Assembly (NCBI RefSeq): GCF_041296385.1
Contig: NC_091023.1
Coordinates: 23,747,924 to 23,811,923, forward strand
Direction of reading: 5' to 3'
Length of the DNA stretch: 64,000 bases
From: Aphelocoma coerulescens
Taxonomy: Eukaryota; Chordata; Aves; Passeriformes; Corvidae
This document shows, in pieces, positions 24,323-36,104 of this stretch. Within the stretch, counting starts at the first letter, position 1. Every line of letters begins with the position of its first letter. The notes beneath the pieces are model-generated. The model saw nothing but the letters and a program-made list of their open reading frames with translations. It searched no databases and had not been told where the DNA came from. The position numbers and the translations under genes are program-made.

Positions 24323-27300
24323 TCACTCCTTGGGCTTATCTGAACAGCTCCAACGTGAGAGATAAGGGATGTCTGTGGGTGGTCCATGCTGTTCCTCTTG
24401 GTTATCTCCAGGTGAGTTACATGACAGTCACATAGATAAGGGAAAAAGGTAATTTTTAGATAGTGCCTTTTAGTAAATCATGAAGAAACAGCATAACATT
24501 GTTACCGATTGTGCTGCCTTTAAAATGCAAGCTGAAATTCAGATGCATTCTGGTTTCTGTTAGGGCTATGAAATGCACTGTTTAAGTATTACTAAAAGTA
24601 TTTTGGAGGAAAATTAATCCTTCTTCAACATCAGTTTGCAGCATTCCTTTAGGCTAACAGGTAGCACTTAAAAATGTTTGTTGTATTTTTTCTCACTTGT
24701 CATCTGACAACAGTGCAATGGAAAACCAGAATTACACTCAGATTGCAAAGCAGCTGAAACCAAATATTGTGAAAGGAGAAAATGTGATCAACAGACAAAA
24801 CAAAAGCGATTCAGTAAAAGAACCCCCCAAATCTGTCAGAAACAAAAAACGAGCCCTCCTGTTGATGCTGAGCAAGTGTTGGTCGTGGTTTGAGCTGTGA
24901 TTTTGTGAGGCACTGATGCAGTGCAGTTGGGTTGTTTTGTGAGAAGAGATGAAGTGACAATTCCACTTCAGTGGTAAGAAACAACAGATATGTGTGGGAT
25001 CTCTCTTTTCACACAGAATAACGTGTTTTTGGAAAATGTACCACTTGTGTAGATGGAAGGAGAGGAGGGGAAGCCTCCTCAGCATGGCATGAGCTCAGCA
25101 ATGCTGTCAGCCCCACGAGCTGCAGCGATTTTGCTGTTCATGTTTATTAAATGCACTTTATTGGCTCCTTCATGCTTCAGAGATATGTAAAGCACAACAT
25201 ATTTGTAGTTTCAGTCTTCTAATTGACTCTGATATTTTTTTCCCTCCGAGTCTTCATTAAAGGGAAATGATTCTACAGTCGATACCTTATGATTTGTTCT
25301 AATGCAAATAACATTTAGCACATCTTGTAGACTGTCTGGAGAATTCCCACAAGCTTCCCTGCAAATGTCATCTGACTCCTCAATTGAGTGAGGCACTGCC
25401 TTCCTTTCGCTTTCCTGCAATTTGTCATGCTTCATACTTGGCTAAATCTGCCAATTTTCATTGTCCTCACTGACAACAGCTGTCACCGTGCCACTTATGG
25501 CTTCAAAACTCTTGGTGGCAGCATCCTCCAAGTTACAGGGCTGAGGTGGAACCTGAGCGGCTCAGAGCTGTGGAACTGGGAGCCTTCCTGCTAGATCATG
25601 CTCAGGAATGGCCCCACAGAATCCCCGGACTGCCCTGGGAAGGGAACACCCAGAGGGATGTCCCGAAGTGGCCAACGCGTCAATAAAATCATCCTTTTCT
25701 CCTGCTCTTGTGTTGACCATGATGGGATTAAAACCCACTGGAGAAGCCTCCATGTGGGAATCTGATCACTGGGAAAGGGTGCAGGGCACGTAATGAAATT
25801 CCTTCTTTTGTTGTGCACAATTCCCACTTTTGAGAGCAGAGTGGGGTTGAATTTTTAGTCCACCATGGGAGAAAATATCCACTCTTACAGTTAACCTATC
25901 AGCTGGGGAGGTTGCTTTGCAGCTTTTCTTTATATTTGAATTTATAGGACATTTTAAGGGATTATTTCTGAATCACAGCCTCTCCTTGTATCTGCCAGAG
26001 ACACAGATTTATTTTAATTCAGTCTCTGTTTATCCAAACCCACAGCTACTGTGTAAAGACTTGGATAAATTATTGCTGTTTCCTCATCTCCTCTCAGGTG
26101 GGATAACTCCAGAGAGGGTTCTGCTTTCTCAAAGCTCTCTTATTCAGAATTTCCAAAATAATTCAAAAGTTGGATGATTCTGGTCATTAATTTTATCTAA
26201 TACAAGAATATTTGACTTAGTGATTAAGAGGAGTAGTTCCAGTTTGAGGCATGTTTCAAATTACTATTAGTAGTAAGTAGTATTGTTTCTTTACAGTAAT
26301 TTTATTAATTGGACAATTTTCACTTAAATTCTTCAATTCTAAGTTAAAGGGATGAACCCAGAAGACTGAAAAGTGATTTGTGCATATTTTAGAATGAAAA
26401 TATTTAATATCACAGGTAAGAAAACACAGACCCATGAAATCTACTGAAGTAAATAAAAAAAATATACATTGAGGATTAATTTAAATGTTTATTATTTGAA
26501 AAGGCTTAAGAATAACTGCTGGTTTTGCCTCCCTAAATTTGAATATTCAGCTTCAAGAAGGATGAGGATGGTTCAAGTGCTGCATTGGGTACTGGGGATG
26601 TTTTAACTCCTGCAGAAAATCCAACAGGATCCATGGTCTCTGACAGCTGTTAAGGGGCTGGTGAGGGTTCAGTGACAGGATAAAATCTTTGCTGGCAAAA
26701 CTTCTCCTTGCACAGATGCTTGAGGTCTTCTCCTGTGCTGAGAAAAGCCTGGGTAACTCTCAGTAGCTCTGTAGAGAGTCATTATTAGTCTGTGATGTTT
26801 TAAACCTGGATTTCCACAGGGTTTTTACGGAAGAGGGGGATGTGTACAAGGATTACTGGGTTTAGGACTCTGGGTGTTCTGGTCACACTTTTGTTCATTC
26901 TGACCATCCCGATGGCACCGTGCACTGAGCTGGTTTTTAGGGACTTTCCCAAAAATGATAAATTTCCTGCAGTCAGCCCCAGCAAAGCCCCCCATCAGTC
27001 AGAGTGGGTGTCTGGAGATGGCAGCCCTGGAGCTATGAGCTCAGCTGTGCTGAGTTTGCTGCAGGGAGGGTTTGAGCAGCTCTGCTTTTGGATGAAGTTT
27101 ATCGCGCTCATGGGCTCCAGTTGCTCTGGGCTGCAGGTGCGATTCCACCCCCAGGCAATCCAGTTTGTTGTTTGACTTTCTCTCCTGCTGAAAGGTATTT
27201 GGAGGACTGTCTATGCTGGTGTGGCTGTGGAGGGGGCCAGGCGTGGTGTGAGGAGTCTGTGGCTCCTGGGAAGGGCTGGACTGTCCAGTGGCTTTGGGCT

Positions 27301-27511
27301 GTGTTAATGGATTCTGGTTGCCACCGGGCAGGGAAGGTGATTTTGCTCAGAGAGGTTGGTGCAGGAGTTTCCACAGTGGACTCCCTGTAGCTTTGTGGAG
27401 TTGTCAATGTGGAATTTTTCTAACTCTGGGTACACTTTCTAATTTGGCAATACTGCTACTGAGTAGTTTTACGCTGGGTCTTGGCTTAGGTCGTAACAAC
27501 AGAACAGATCT
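24323..27511. other. Unique sequence, no gene seen
   Basis: No repeat family recognised. ORFs up to 115 codons show no domain. The 26,800-27,400 part is more GC-rich and has overlapping ORFs on both strands, but none has a recognisable motif or a clear splice structure. Confidence 0.5.
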
Positions 27512-27616
27512 GCAGCCTGGCCTAGTGGGAGGTGTCCCTGCCCATGGCAGCAGGATTGCAAGCAGAGTATTTTTAAGATCCCTTCCAACCCAAACCACTT
27601 TCTAATTCTCTAATTC
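27512..27616 (+). mobile_element. CR1 LINE 3'-terminal fragment
   Basis: Sense CR1 end: GCAGCCTGGCCTAGTGGGAG, GGTGTCCCTGCCCATGGCAG, then CCCTTCCAACCCAAACCACT and a tail derived from ATTCTATGATTC (TCTAATTCTCTAATTC). Confidence 0.88.
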
Positions 27617-28366
27617 AACAATCACGATCTCCCTGCTCACGTTTTTGCAATGCTTTCCGGCTGTGATGTCTGTATGGCACCCCTTGCATGCCCACAGAGA
27701 CACGGCCGCATTTTCTGAGTTAACTTTTAGCTCATTTCCCACATTTAGCTTTGCTCAGGAGTTCTGTAGGAGCTGCTGCCTCATTGCTTATTTGCTTTGC
27801 TTTCAGGCAGGTTGCTGTTGAAACCTTTACAAGTGCCTGAGACAGCAAATCCAGCAGTGCCCAGGTGCTTCCAACCACGCTGAATTCTCTGGGCTGTACA
27901 AGTCATATCCTGAAGTGATCAGAGAGATGCACCTGGTGATCGACTGAACTGTCCTCTGGCTGGTGTGTGGGTAAAAGCAGAACCCCAGCACCCCCAGAAA
28001 TGGTCTTTCATTTTTGATTTGTTCTCCTGTTCACCACTCTCGGTGGTTTATCTGTAAACAGTGTGTGCTGTCTGCAGAGAATGTGGGTTTCTCTTGCTCA
28101 GAAAAATATCATTAGCTCGTGCTACAGCAGTGTGCTTTTGTTTCTTGATACTTCCAGTTTATCAGCCAAAACTGAGGATTTGCATGCATAATCTAGTGGA
28201 TCACATGGGGGCCAAGCACAAAGTTATCCCAAATCACCACGGATCCTTTGTAGCTGTTGAAAAGAGAGGTAATTCCTCCCTCCTCTCAGGGCCTGAGGTA
28301 AGAAGTGCCTGTCACCTTGGGATCTGTGTCCTGCTGCAATCCCAGAGTATTCTAATCTCTGTATTT

Positions 28367-28399
28367 AGCTCTTCTTTCATATGCATGTATGAAAGAGCT
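28367..28399. other. Short hairpin-forming inverted repeat
   Basis: TCTTTCATA and TATGAAAGA form 9-bp arms around the loop TGCATG. Outside them AGCT pairs with AGCT if a 3-nt CTT bulge is allowed. It is too short for a microRNA precursor. The role is unknown. Confidence 0.6.
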
Positions 28400-30159
28400 T
28401 TGCACAGATGGGTAACAGTTTTTATCCCCGTTTCTCGGTGGTTCAGTGTAGTTACATCAGGAGGAGTAATTATTTCTATCAGCCAGATTGTGACAGCCAC
28501 CACATATTATGGAAATTTCCTTCATTGAAACTTTAACATTTTTTCCCCCCTTTTGTTTGATTCTCGCAGCAACACAAAGAATCGTTTAGAAATATAATTG
28601 CAATCTCCAGGAGAAATATAAGCAGCCTGGCTATGAAGCTGAATCACATTAGAGCACTGGGAATAGAGCCACCTATAAAGGAAAATGAGCAGGAGAACAT
28701 CACAGCTTGAGCAGTTGTCATTTGTCAGGAAAAGGGGAATCTGTGCTGAGCCACCACCGACCCTCCACCCAGGGGAAGAGGCAGCTTGACAGTGATGGCT
28801 GGGAGCTGCCAGTGCTGGGAGGTGGTTCTCAAACAGCAGAAATTGCTTCATTATCCAGCACAGGGTGTGCTGCTAAACTGCATTTGTCCGGGGCACTTTA
28901 TCCAGAGTGGGATTGGGGCAAGCACTTGTGCAGAGGGTGAATGCACTCAAACTCCCTCTAAAGACCTCGAGCCTTGGGCAGAACCTTTTCCAAACCCAAG
29001 AGCTCCACTTGTAAAGCAGCTGTGCTCTGCTGCCAGACCCCGAGCCTGGCTGCTCCTGAGGACTGGAAAATGGGATATTGATACTGTTATAAAAGTTCCC
29101 AAGAAAATATGTGTAAATTCGAGTTACTTTGTCTAATGAGTGCATCAATTAATGACACAAATCTTTTAATGCCTCATCCTTTCTCACCATCGTGCTCACT
29201 GATCACAATTAGGTAAATCACACTGGCAGATATTGGTATAATATCCTTTTTTTTGGCTTTGCATAGATTCAGTCTGCAGTATCATATGGTAACAGCTTGC
29301 AGAAAGTATTACTAATATTTCATATTTCTATGTCTAATAATATTAAACTATTCTAGATCTTTTTGTCACCTAATCTCATAAAAGTCTTGTGAGAAATCCT
29401 AATTAGAGTTTTACAGGCTTGAGACACACACAAGTCCACTTGTGAATCCTGTTCTTCCCATGTGCTTTATAAACCTAAAATTTTCATATTGATTAACCCC
29501 CAGTGATCAATAATTCAGGCCAGCTTCCCTCTCACCTCTGCACTGTGAAATCTAAAAGTCATAGAAGGGTATTTTACAAAAACTAGAAAAATGTAAGCCT
29601 GCGAGGGACAGAAAAATACACGTGCTCCTATTCCAGCATTGCTGCAGAACAAAATTATTAGCCCAGGACCCACCAGAAATGAGTTTAGATCATCTTAAAT
29701 GCCATTGAGAGACTTAGATTTAAAAACAAAGCATATTTTAGGTTGGAAAAGAGAAATGTAACCTTCTGACACTTGAAACTGGGATAATTATCTTTTATTA
29801 GTGTATAATTGTAGTGCACGAGCACAGAGATAGTACCTAGAATTAATTGCTGGGTACAGAGGTATGATTTGTAGAATGCTTTTATATCTGCAAATTTAAA
29901 ATAATTGGCTTATCTATGAAAATATACATTTGCCTGTGGGGTAGAGTAGAACTGAAATGTTTACTTCTTAATTTTAATAGGTACTAGTTTAAACATTGTT
30001 TAAATATTATTGGGTGTTTTCTTGCCAAATCTTGAGTGCGTCATCGACTCATCAATGTGGAAAAGGCTGCACAGAAAGGTTTGTGTTCAGGTGAGGAGTA
30101 ACAAGAAGGTTTTAAATTAAGAAATTCCTTACTGGTTTTGATCCTCCTGGGATCGTTTG

Positions 30160-30177
30160 TGTATCTCATGAGATACA
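30160..30177. other. 18-bp perfect palindrome
   Basis: TGTATCTCATGAGATACA is fully self-complementary. It could bind a dimeric factor or be chance. There is no supporting context. Confidence 0.7.
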
Positions 30178-32968
30178 GATGCTGAGGAGCAGATTTACTG
30201 CAGTTCATGTTTCTACATCTCTCTTTGGGAGCTCTCTAATGCCAAGAAGGATGGAGGGAATTTTTTACACCTGAGTGAGTTTTCCAACCCCGGTAATTGA
30301 TGGAAACGCCATAGAAAGGGACAGTTCATGTGGTGCTGTCTCATGCCAACCCCACTTGCTGCTGATGGAATTGGTTCATCCTTGATGTTTCTGTGATTGC
30401 TGTAGGGATGTTTGTAAGTGGGAAAGGTGAGAAGATTCATGGTGGGAGGTGGGGAAGTGGCCTCGCAGCAGCTGGTGGAGTTGTGGGTCATGAGGTGGGA
30501 GTTTGGGGCCATTGGGAAGGGATGGAATTAAAGGATGATTAACATATATGTTATGTATGATAATGATAAATGTAGGATAAACATCATACACCTCCAGAAG
30601 CAAGACCAGAGATCCAGGGTCTGTAGGCACAGGCAGTAATGTTTTAATTAGAATGGCTGCATGATTGAAAAAATGATGAGCTTTTGAACTTCCTGCTCTT
30701 TGATGTGGTCCTAAGGGGTGATTTGTTCTTTTCTGTCCACACCAGTTTTTCTAAGCAAACAAAATGTGTTCAAAGGTGGTATTGGTGCTTTCACTGCCAG
30801 CACTTTTTTATTGCAGCCACTCACTGCAGTCCAATGAACTGGGAGCAGAGGGAAATTTAAGCAGAAAAGACTGGCAAGTCAATAACAGGCAGTACTTATT
30901 GTTCAGCTGATTTAAGGCAAACACCTCAGTTACGGGGCAGATCCTGGGCACAGCTTTGGGTGTGTTGCAGCCCACAGTTTGCATTTCAAGGAGCTGGCAG
31001 GACTGTGAGGCTGCTGTTCAGAAAGTAGAAAAGTTCCACTGTGCAGAAGTGGAAAATACCTGCTATTGTGCTGATGGAGCTGTCAGGGGACTCCTGCTGG
31101 AAAAAATAGCTCTGAGCTGGGTTCACTTGGAATTGGTGAAGTTGTGCTGACACAAGCTGGAGGGAATCAGTGCTGAATCCAGTCCCAGGAATTTCATAGG
31201 AAATCTTAGGGGCTGTGGGAGAGGTGTGTTTTCAGGTAAGCATTTAATATTTCATGCACTGGCTTTTAGTGTCAGTGTCACCACTTATAAAAGTATCATG
31301 GAAGTTGTGCTGGAGAATTCTGCTTGTGTCTGCTCTCTGATTTTAACCTATTGAACATTTAATCATTTCTTGGAAAATTGCTTAGCTTTGACATCTGCTC
31401 TTACACCAAAACAAGCTTCAGCTCCTTGGGACCTGTCTAAAAGCAAAGATACAGACTTGAATCAGTTTTGGGTAAGGAGCTGGAGGTAGATATTCCTGTG
31501 CCTCTGTCTAACCTAACTACTGAGCAGCCAAAGAAATGGAAGTGATATATTCTCCCCCAGCTTTTCCTTTTTTTTTTTTTTTTGCTAGCTGAGGAAAAAA
31601 AAATCCTAATTTTTGAGGGTGTTATGAGGTCTTTACACAGGGGGCCTCAGCTGTGTGGTGAGTCAAGGACAGAAAATTGTGGTGTTTGGTTCTGGTTGGG
31701 TTTGATTTTTTTTTCCCTTTTTTTTTTTTAAGTCCTGTGGCCTGGGTCCTTTCATGAATTTATCCAAGTGACACCAAAAAATCAGTATATTTAAAATCCA
31801 GCCTTTTGAAAGATGAGTATCATTAAAAGTCATTTTAAAAAATTAAGGCAACCTCTTTTGAAAAATTTACCCTGGGACGAGCGTCAGGAAAAATTAAGCT
31901 TTGCAGGCAAAGCGTGCTGAGATGCACAGTCATTTTGGGAAACACTTTTCTTTGGTAGCACAGAAAATGCAGACACAGAGAGAGCAGCTGATTGCTTTTC
32001 ACTGGGGAATAAAGTTGAGTTTTTCAAATTCCTTGGACTTGCTGGCTTCATTAAAGATTTTTAGTGAGCAAATGCAGCTAACAGTGCTTTGATTCGCAGT
32101 TAAGTGGAAGTTATTAAAACAGTTGTCCTGCAGTTTTTGTAAAGAACAAAGGACGTAAATAATTGAGGTTTTATATACGTTAGGAGCAGTAGGAGTAGGA
32201 AAATATTCTGTCTTAATAATAGGCTTAACAAGGGAAGGCAATAAATCATTTCTAATTACCAGCCTTGTCGATTACATGTTTCCTCATTCTAATCTTTCAA
32301 ATTGCATCCTAAGCTGAGGCTTCTTTGTAAATGAGATTTGCTTTTCTTCTTCTTCCGTTCTGTGGGATGTGTCACTGCAGGAAGACATGTGTGTCTGCTT
32401 GGATCACAGCAACGCTCTGCTGCAGAAGATGGAGGCCTTTCCACAGCCATCTGGAATATTGCTGCCACATGGCTGGCTCCAGTGCTTCCAGGGGAAAAAC
32501 ACGGACAAAATGGATTCTCCTCCGTGTGGTCAGCATACCCAGTTAAATGTTGATTACTTTTGTGTGTTTGGTTGGTTTGAAGTCTGTCATTCTGCTTCCA
32601 TATTTAAAAATTATTGGAAAGTTAAAGCTTTGAGGATGGTGTAGGAAAACCTGTGGTAGGTTTGCTGGAAGGTGCATCTTCTCCCATCTTTTTAGGAAAG
32701 TGGCTAGGTACACAAAGCTAAAGAAAGAAATAATCGTAATTTTATCTGCCTGAAAGTTAAATTGGTCTTTCATTTTTATCTAGCCCTTGAGGCTTGTGAA
32801 TGATAATAAAATAATAATAAGAGTGGGAGAGAGCTTGAGATGTCCATCCTGCCCCTCCCAGTGTGTGCCCCACAATGCTCAGCTTGTGCTCTGATAAAGA
32901 AGGGATAAAAATGCCCAGTGGCTGAGCATAGCAGGATGCTGTAGAGCTAAGAATTCAAAACCAGAGGG

Positions 32969-33505
32969 GTACAGACTGGTTTGGGCTGGAGGGGACATTA
33001 AAACCCATCCAGTGCCACCCCTGCCATGGGCAGGGACGCCTTCCACTGTCCCAGGTTGCTCCAAGCCCCAATGTCCAACCTGGCCTTGGACACTTCCAGG
33101 GATCCAGGGGCAGCCACAGCTGCTCTGGGCACCCTGTGCCTGCCCACCCTCATTCCTTTCCAGTATCCCATGTAACCCTGCCTCTGGCAGTGGAAGTAAT
33201 TCCCTCTTGTCCTGAACCTCCAGGCCCTTGTAAATTGTCTCTCTCCATCTTTCCTCTTGGCCCCTTCAGGCACTGGAAGGCCACACTGAGGTCACCTCTA
33301 AGCTTCTTCTTCCCCATGGTGGACAATCCCAATTCTCCCAGCCTTTCCTCCCAGCAGAGCTGCTCCATCCCTCTGCTCATCCTGGAGCCTCCTCCGGCCT
33401 CTCTCCAGCAGCTCCACGTCCTCCCTGTGCTGGTCCCAGGGCTGGGGCAGCTCTGCAGGTGGGGTCTCACCTGAGCAGGCCAGAGGGGCAGAATCCTCTC
33501 CTTCA
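32969..33505 (-). mobile_element. Longest CR1 LINE fragment, with ORF2 remnant
   Basis: About 540 bp of CR1 in reverse orientation. From the left it shows the 3' UTR blocks (TTTGGGCTGGAGGGGACATT, CCTGCCATGGGCAGGGAC, CCTGGCCTTGGACACTTCC, CAGCCACAGCTGCTCTGGGC). It then runs into sequence that on the minus strand encodes a CR1 ORF2 C-terminal segment. Moderate CpG and good match to the avian CR1 wording suggest a relatively young copy for this window. It is 5'-truncated at about 33,505. Confidence 0.95.
33220..33505 (-). pseudogene. CR1 ORF2 (reverse transcriptase protein) C-terminal remnant
   Basis: The minus-strand frame contains a WEERLGELGL segment followed by KKLRGDLSVAFQCLKG. This corresponds to the conserved motif near the end of CR1 ORF2 (family form: RLRELGL...RRLRGDLI-A-YLKG). 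That part of the LINE protein lies after the reverse transcriptase domain. No endonuclease or catalytic reverse transcriptase domain remains, because the copy is 5'-truncated. The frame continues past the expected end into the 3' UTR, so the 118-codon ORF is not an intact protein. It is a dead fragment. Confidence 0.8.
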
Positions 33506-34285
33506 AAAATCAAGTGATACTACGATTTTTCTTCTTATCTACCTGCTGTGACACTTAAGAAGAACAATATTTCTGAGCCACTCTGGTTTCTTAGGCCTTC
33601 TCTGAGGGCTGCAGATTATGTGCTTATGCCCAGGAGTTTACATGAAAGCAGCTTTGGTTTTAAGTGTCTGCAATGTAATACCTTTACATTTCTCCACGTT
33701 GTTTACTGCTAAATTGGCAGAAAGTTTGGCCCAGGAGTGTGGAGAATAACAACAACAAACAAAGTCCTGGTTTTGCAACCCTGTCCTCTGTGTGCTATCG
33801 CTTGCTGACATAAATAGTCACTGCAATGAAATAATAATATTTTTAAAAATTTCTTGAAGTGGTTTTAATTCTTGCAAGAGCAACAAGGTGAGAGCAGTGA
33901 GGGGAGAGTTTTGTCCCAGCAGTGACAATGGGCTGGAGCCATCCTGGTCCTGAGGGGCTCCATGTGGACCATAAGCTGTTTTCACATGAGTTGTTGTACA
34001 GCCATCAGAGAGGTAATGACTTCTGCTTTTAATTATGTGGAGTTGTTCCTCTGACAGCTCTGGTTTTCCAGAGCCTTTGGTGATCTGTTCCCCCAAAACT
34101 GGGACTGACCCTACGTGTGACTGCAGGAGTGCTGAGGGCAGTTTTCGTGCCTAGAGGGTGGTTTGGTGTTGGGACAGCTGCACTGCCATCACTTCTGCAC
34201 TGAGCTCAGGAAAAAGAGTCTGGAAAACCCATAACAGCTGCCTCCTGTGTGTGAGAACTCAGCGTGTGTTTGCTGCAGCCTGACA
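33506..34285. other. Unique sequence, no gene seen
   Basis: A spacer between two CR1 fragments. The only ORF of note is 92 codons on the minus strand, without a domain. Confidence 0.6.
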
Positions 34286-34345
34286 GGGTTGGGCTGGATG
34301 AGCTTCAATGGCTCATTCCAACCCAGACCATTCCATGATTCCGTG
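34286..34345 (+). mobile_element. CR1 LINE 3'-terminal scrap
   Basis: GGGTTGGGCTGGATGAGCTT, then CTCATTCCAACCCAGACCAT and a TTCCATGATTCCGTG tail. These are the last ~60 bp of CR1 in sense orientation. Confidence 0.82.
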
Positions 34346-35592
34346 CCATCTGTTCTTTTAAAAGCTGATCCTTTTGGGGTTAATGCAGGGGCCAGGTTCT
34401 GGGGTGCTGCTGAAGGGGATCAGGTTTGGTGCTGGTTCCTGTTCCTTGGGGCACTGGGGAGGAGCTGCTGGCTCCTGGCTGATGGTGCCCCTGGCCAGCA
34501 CCCAGACTGGCACTGCTGGGCTCTGTAGGAGTTGTCTCCAACCTTCCCCAGCTGTGGAGTTGCTTCTTCTGTCCACCCTTAGGGGAGGAAAAAGTAAAGT
34601 GTGGAAAATTAGAATGTCATGCAGGATAATTGGTCCTGAACTAGATTTAATTTAATTTTTTTTTCTTAATTAAGAGTTTAAGGTAGAACAAGAAGAAGGT
34701 AAGCAAATAACAATGCCTCATGTCTTGCAGTTGATTTAGGGAATATACTTTACAAACTGTGAAATTAAGGTAGAATGCAGACTGATCTATTTACTTTTGT
34801 GCAATAAATTGAGTCTGTGGTGTAGTGGCTTAATATATATTAAAATCAGAGATTTGGGAGTTTCACTGATCTCATGAAAAATAGGATGTTGAGAAGGTTT
34901 TTATAAAGAGATTTAAAGAAGCTTGAGGTACGAGGGAAAAGCTGAGAACCATCCCATATGTTGTATTAGGGTAATCAGAAATATTTCAGTGAAAGTTTTG
35001 CAAAGCTTTTAAAAAAATCTCTTTGCTTTTCATATTAAAGAGAACTATTGTGCACATCTTCAGCTCTGTGTTCACACAACTGCCTTAATGCAGCTCCTAA
35101 TGGTGTTGAAAGAAATTGCAGCAACATTTCTGAAATGTTTCGTCATTGATGTGGTAAAAGTCCCCAGCCACACCATTAAACCCCATTATCATCTGTTGAT
35201 ATTTGCCATTTTCCTTCCAAACTAATGGGATTAAATATCTTTCAACAGGCTGTAGAGCAGATGAACCCTGTGGTGTGGGTGGGTACAGATAGTGTGAGGA
35301 AGTAGGAAGCAGATTGTGGCAATCAGTGGTCCTGACACAATTAGTGACAAAAACTTGGGGGTAATGGAATTTTGTTGGACCTTCTGTGCCATGGCAGTGC
35401 AAAAAGTTTTCCCTCCTGAAGAAATCTTGAGGCAAACAATGGTGAAAGGAAATCCTCAAGGTAGCTCTTGTCTGGAGTCACTCTTTCTTCTTGGACTGAA
35501 CACCCATAAAACTCCCTGAATATGGATGGACAGCAGTGGACAGGAATGCATCTCACTCTACAAACTTTCCTGTCTGAGCAGCTGGAGTTTTC
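34346..35592. other. Unique sequence, no gene seen
   Basis: No repeat family recognised. ORFs up to 120 codons lack domains. The interval ends at the CCAGG repeat flanking the second LTR. Confidence 0.55.
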
Positions 35593-35597
35593 CCAGG
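35593..35597. repeat. Left target-site duplication CCAGG
   Basis: Five bases just before the LTR's TG, repeated exactly after its terminal CA. Confidence 0.8.
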
Positions 35598-36099
35598 TGT
35601 CCTGGGCTGCAGTGTATTCTATTACCATCCTCATGAGCTGCTGGAACCAGGTGGGGCAGGGTTTCCTTGCCTCCTCCCTCCGGACTATCTTCTGTTAATG
35701 AGCCCATCAATGCCTGGCCTCATCACTCATCATCCCAGTGTGAGATGCTCCACCCAGAGGGAGGAACCAAGCATTCATCCTGGATATAATCTGAGATTCC
35801 CAACACCACAGACACCCTTTCCACTGCATTCCCAGAGGACAGGAGCTACACAGCCACCACTGGACCTTCTGAGAAGAGCAGCCCCTTCTACAGGATCACT
35901 GCTTCAACAGAACCACATCAAGAGGACTGCAGCCACCTTGTTATCAGACTGCCACCACCACCCTGACTAACAGGGTGTCAGGTTGTATCCTGACTCTGTC
36001 ACTTTGAACCAGTGTTTTTTGCCTTTATTTTTTTGGTTTCCCTATTAAATTGTTATTCTGACTTGGTGCCTCCCACTGGTTTGTTTTCAAACTGGTCCA
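35598..36099 (+). mobile_element. Solo LTR of an endogenous retrovirus, 5-bp TSD (ERVL-like)
   Basis: A 502-bp element starts TGTCCTGGG and ends CTGGTCCA, so it has TG...CA termini. The perfect direct repeat CCAGG flanks it at 35,593-35,597 and 36,100-36,104. The plus strand carries a TATA-like GATATAAT at 35,783-35,790 and an ATTAAA polyadenylation signal at 36,044-36,049, 50 bp before the end, in a T-rich context typical of LTR 3' parts. No internal retroviral sequence or partner LTR follows, so it is a solo LTR. A 5-bp duplication is usual for ERVL and some gamma-like elements, so the class is an inference. Very few CpGs remain, unlike the LTR at 14.4 kb. That suggests a different family or an older insertion. 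Confidence 0.85.
36044..36049 (+). terminator. LTR polyadenylation signal ATTAAA
   Basis: This common variant hexamer sits 50 bp before the LTR's 3' end, followed by a T/G-rich segment. Confidence 0.55.
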
Positions 36100-36104
36100 C
36101 CAGG
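36100..36104. repeat. Right target-site duplication CCAGG
   Basis: Exact copy of 35,593-35,597 directly after the LTR end. Confidence 0.8.

Larger units (their letters stand above)
27617..32968. other. 5-kb unique sequence with T-tracts and palindromes
   Basis: No gene is visible. The largest ORF is 155 codons (28,061-28,528 plus) without a domain. About 29,150-30,100 is notably AT-rich. T-runs lie at 31,568-31,583 and near 31,709-31,731. Two inverted-repeat sites (28,367-28,399 and 30,160-30,177) are listed separately. Confidence 0.55.
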
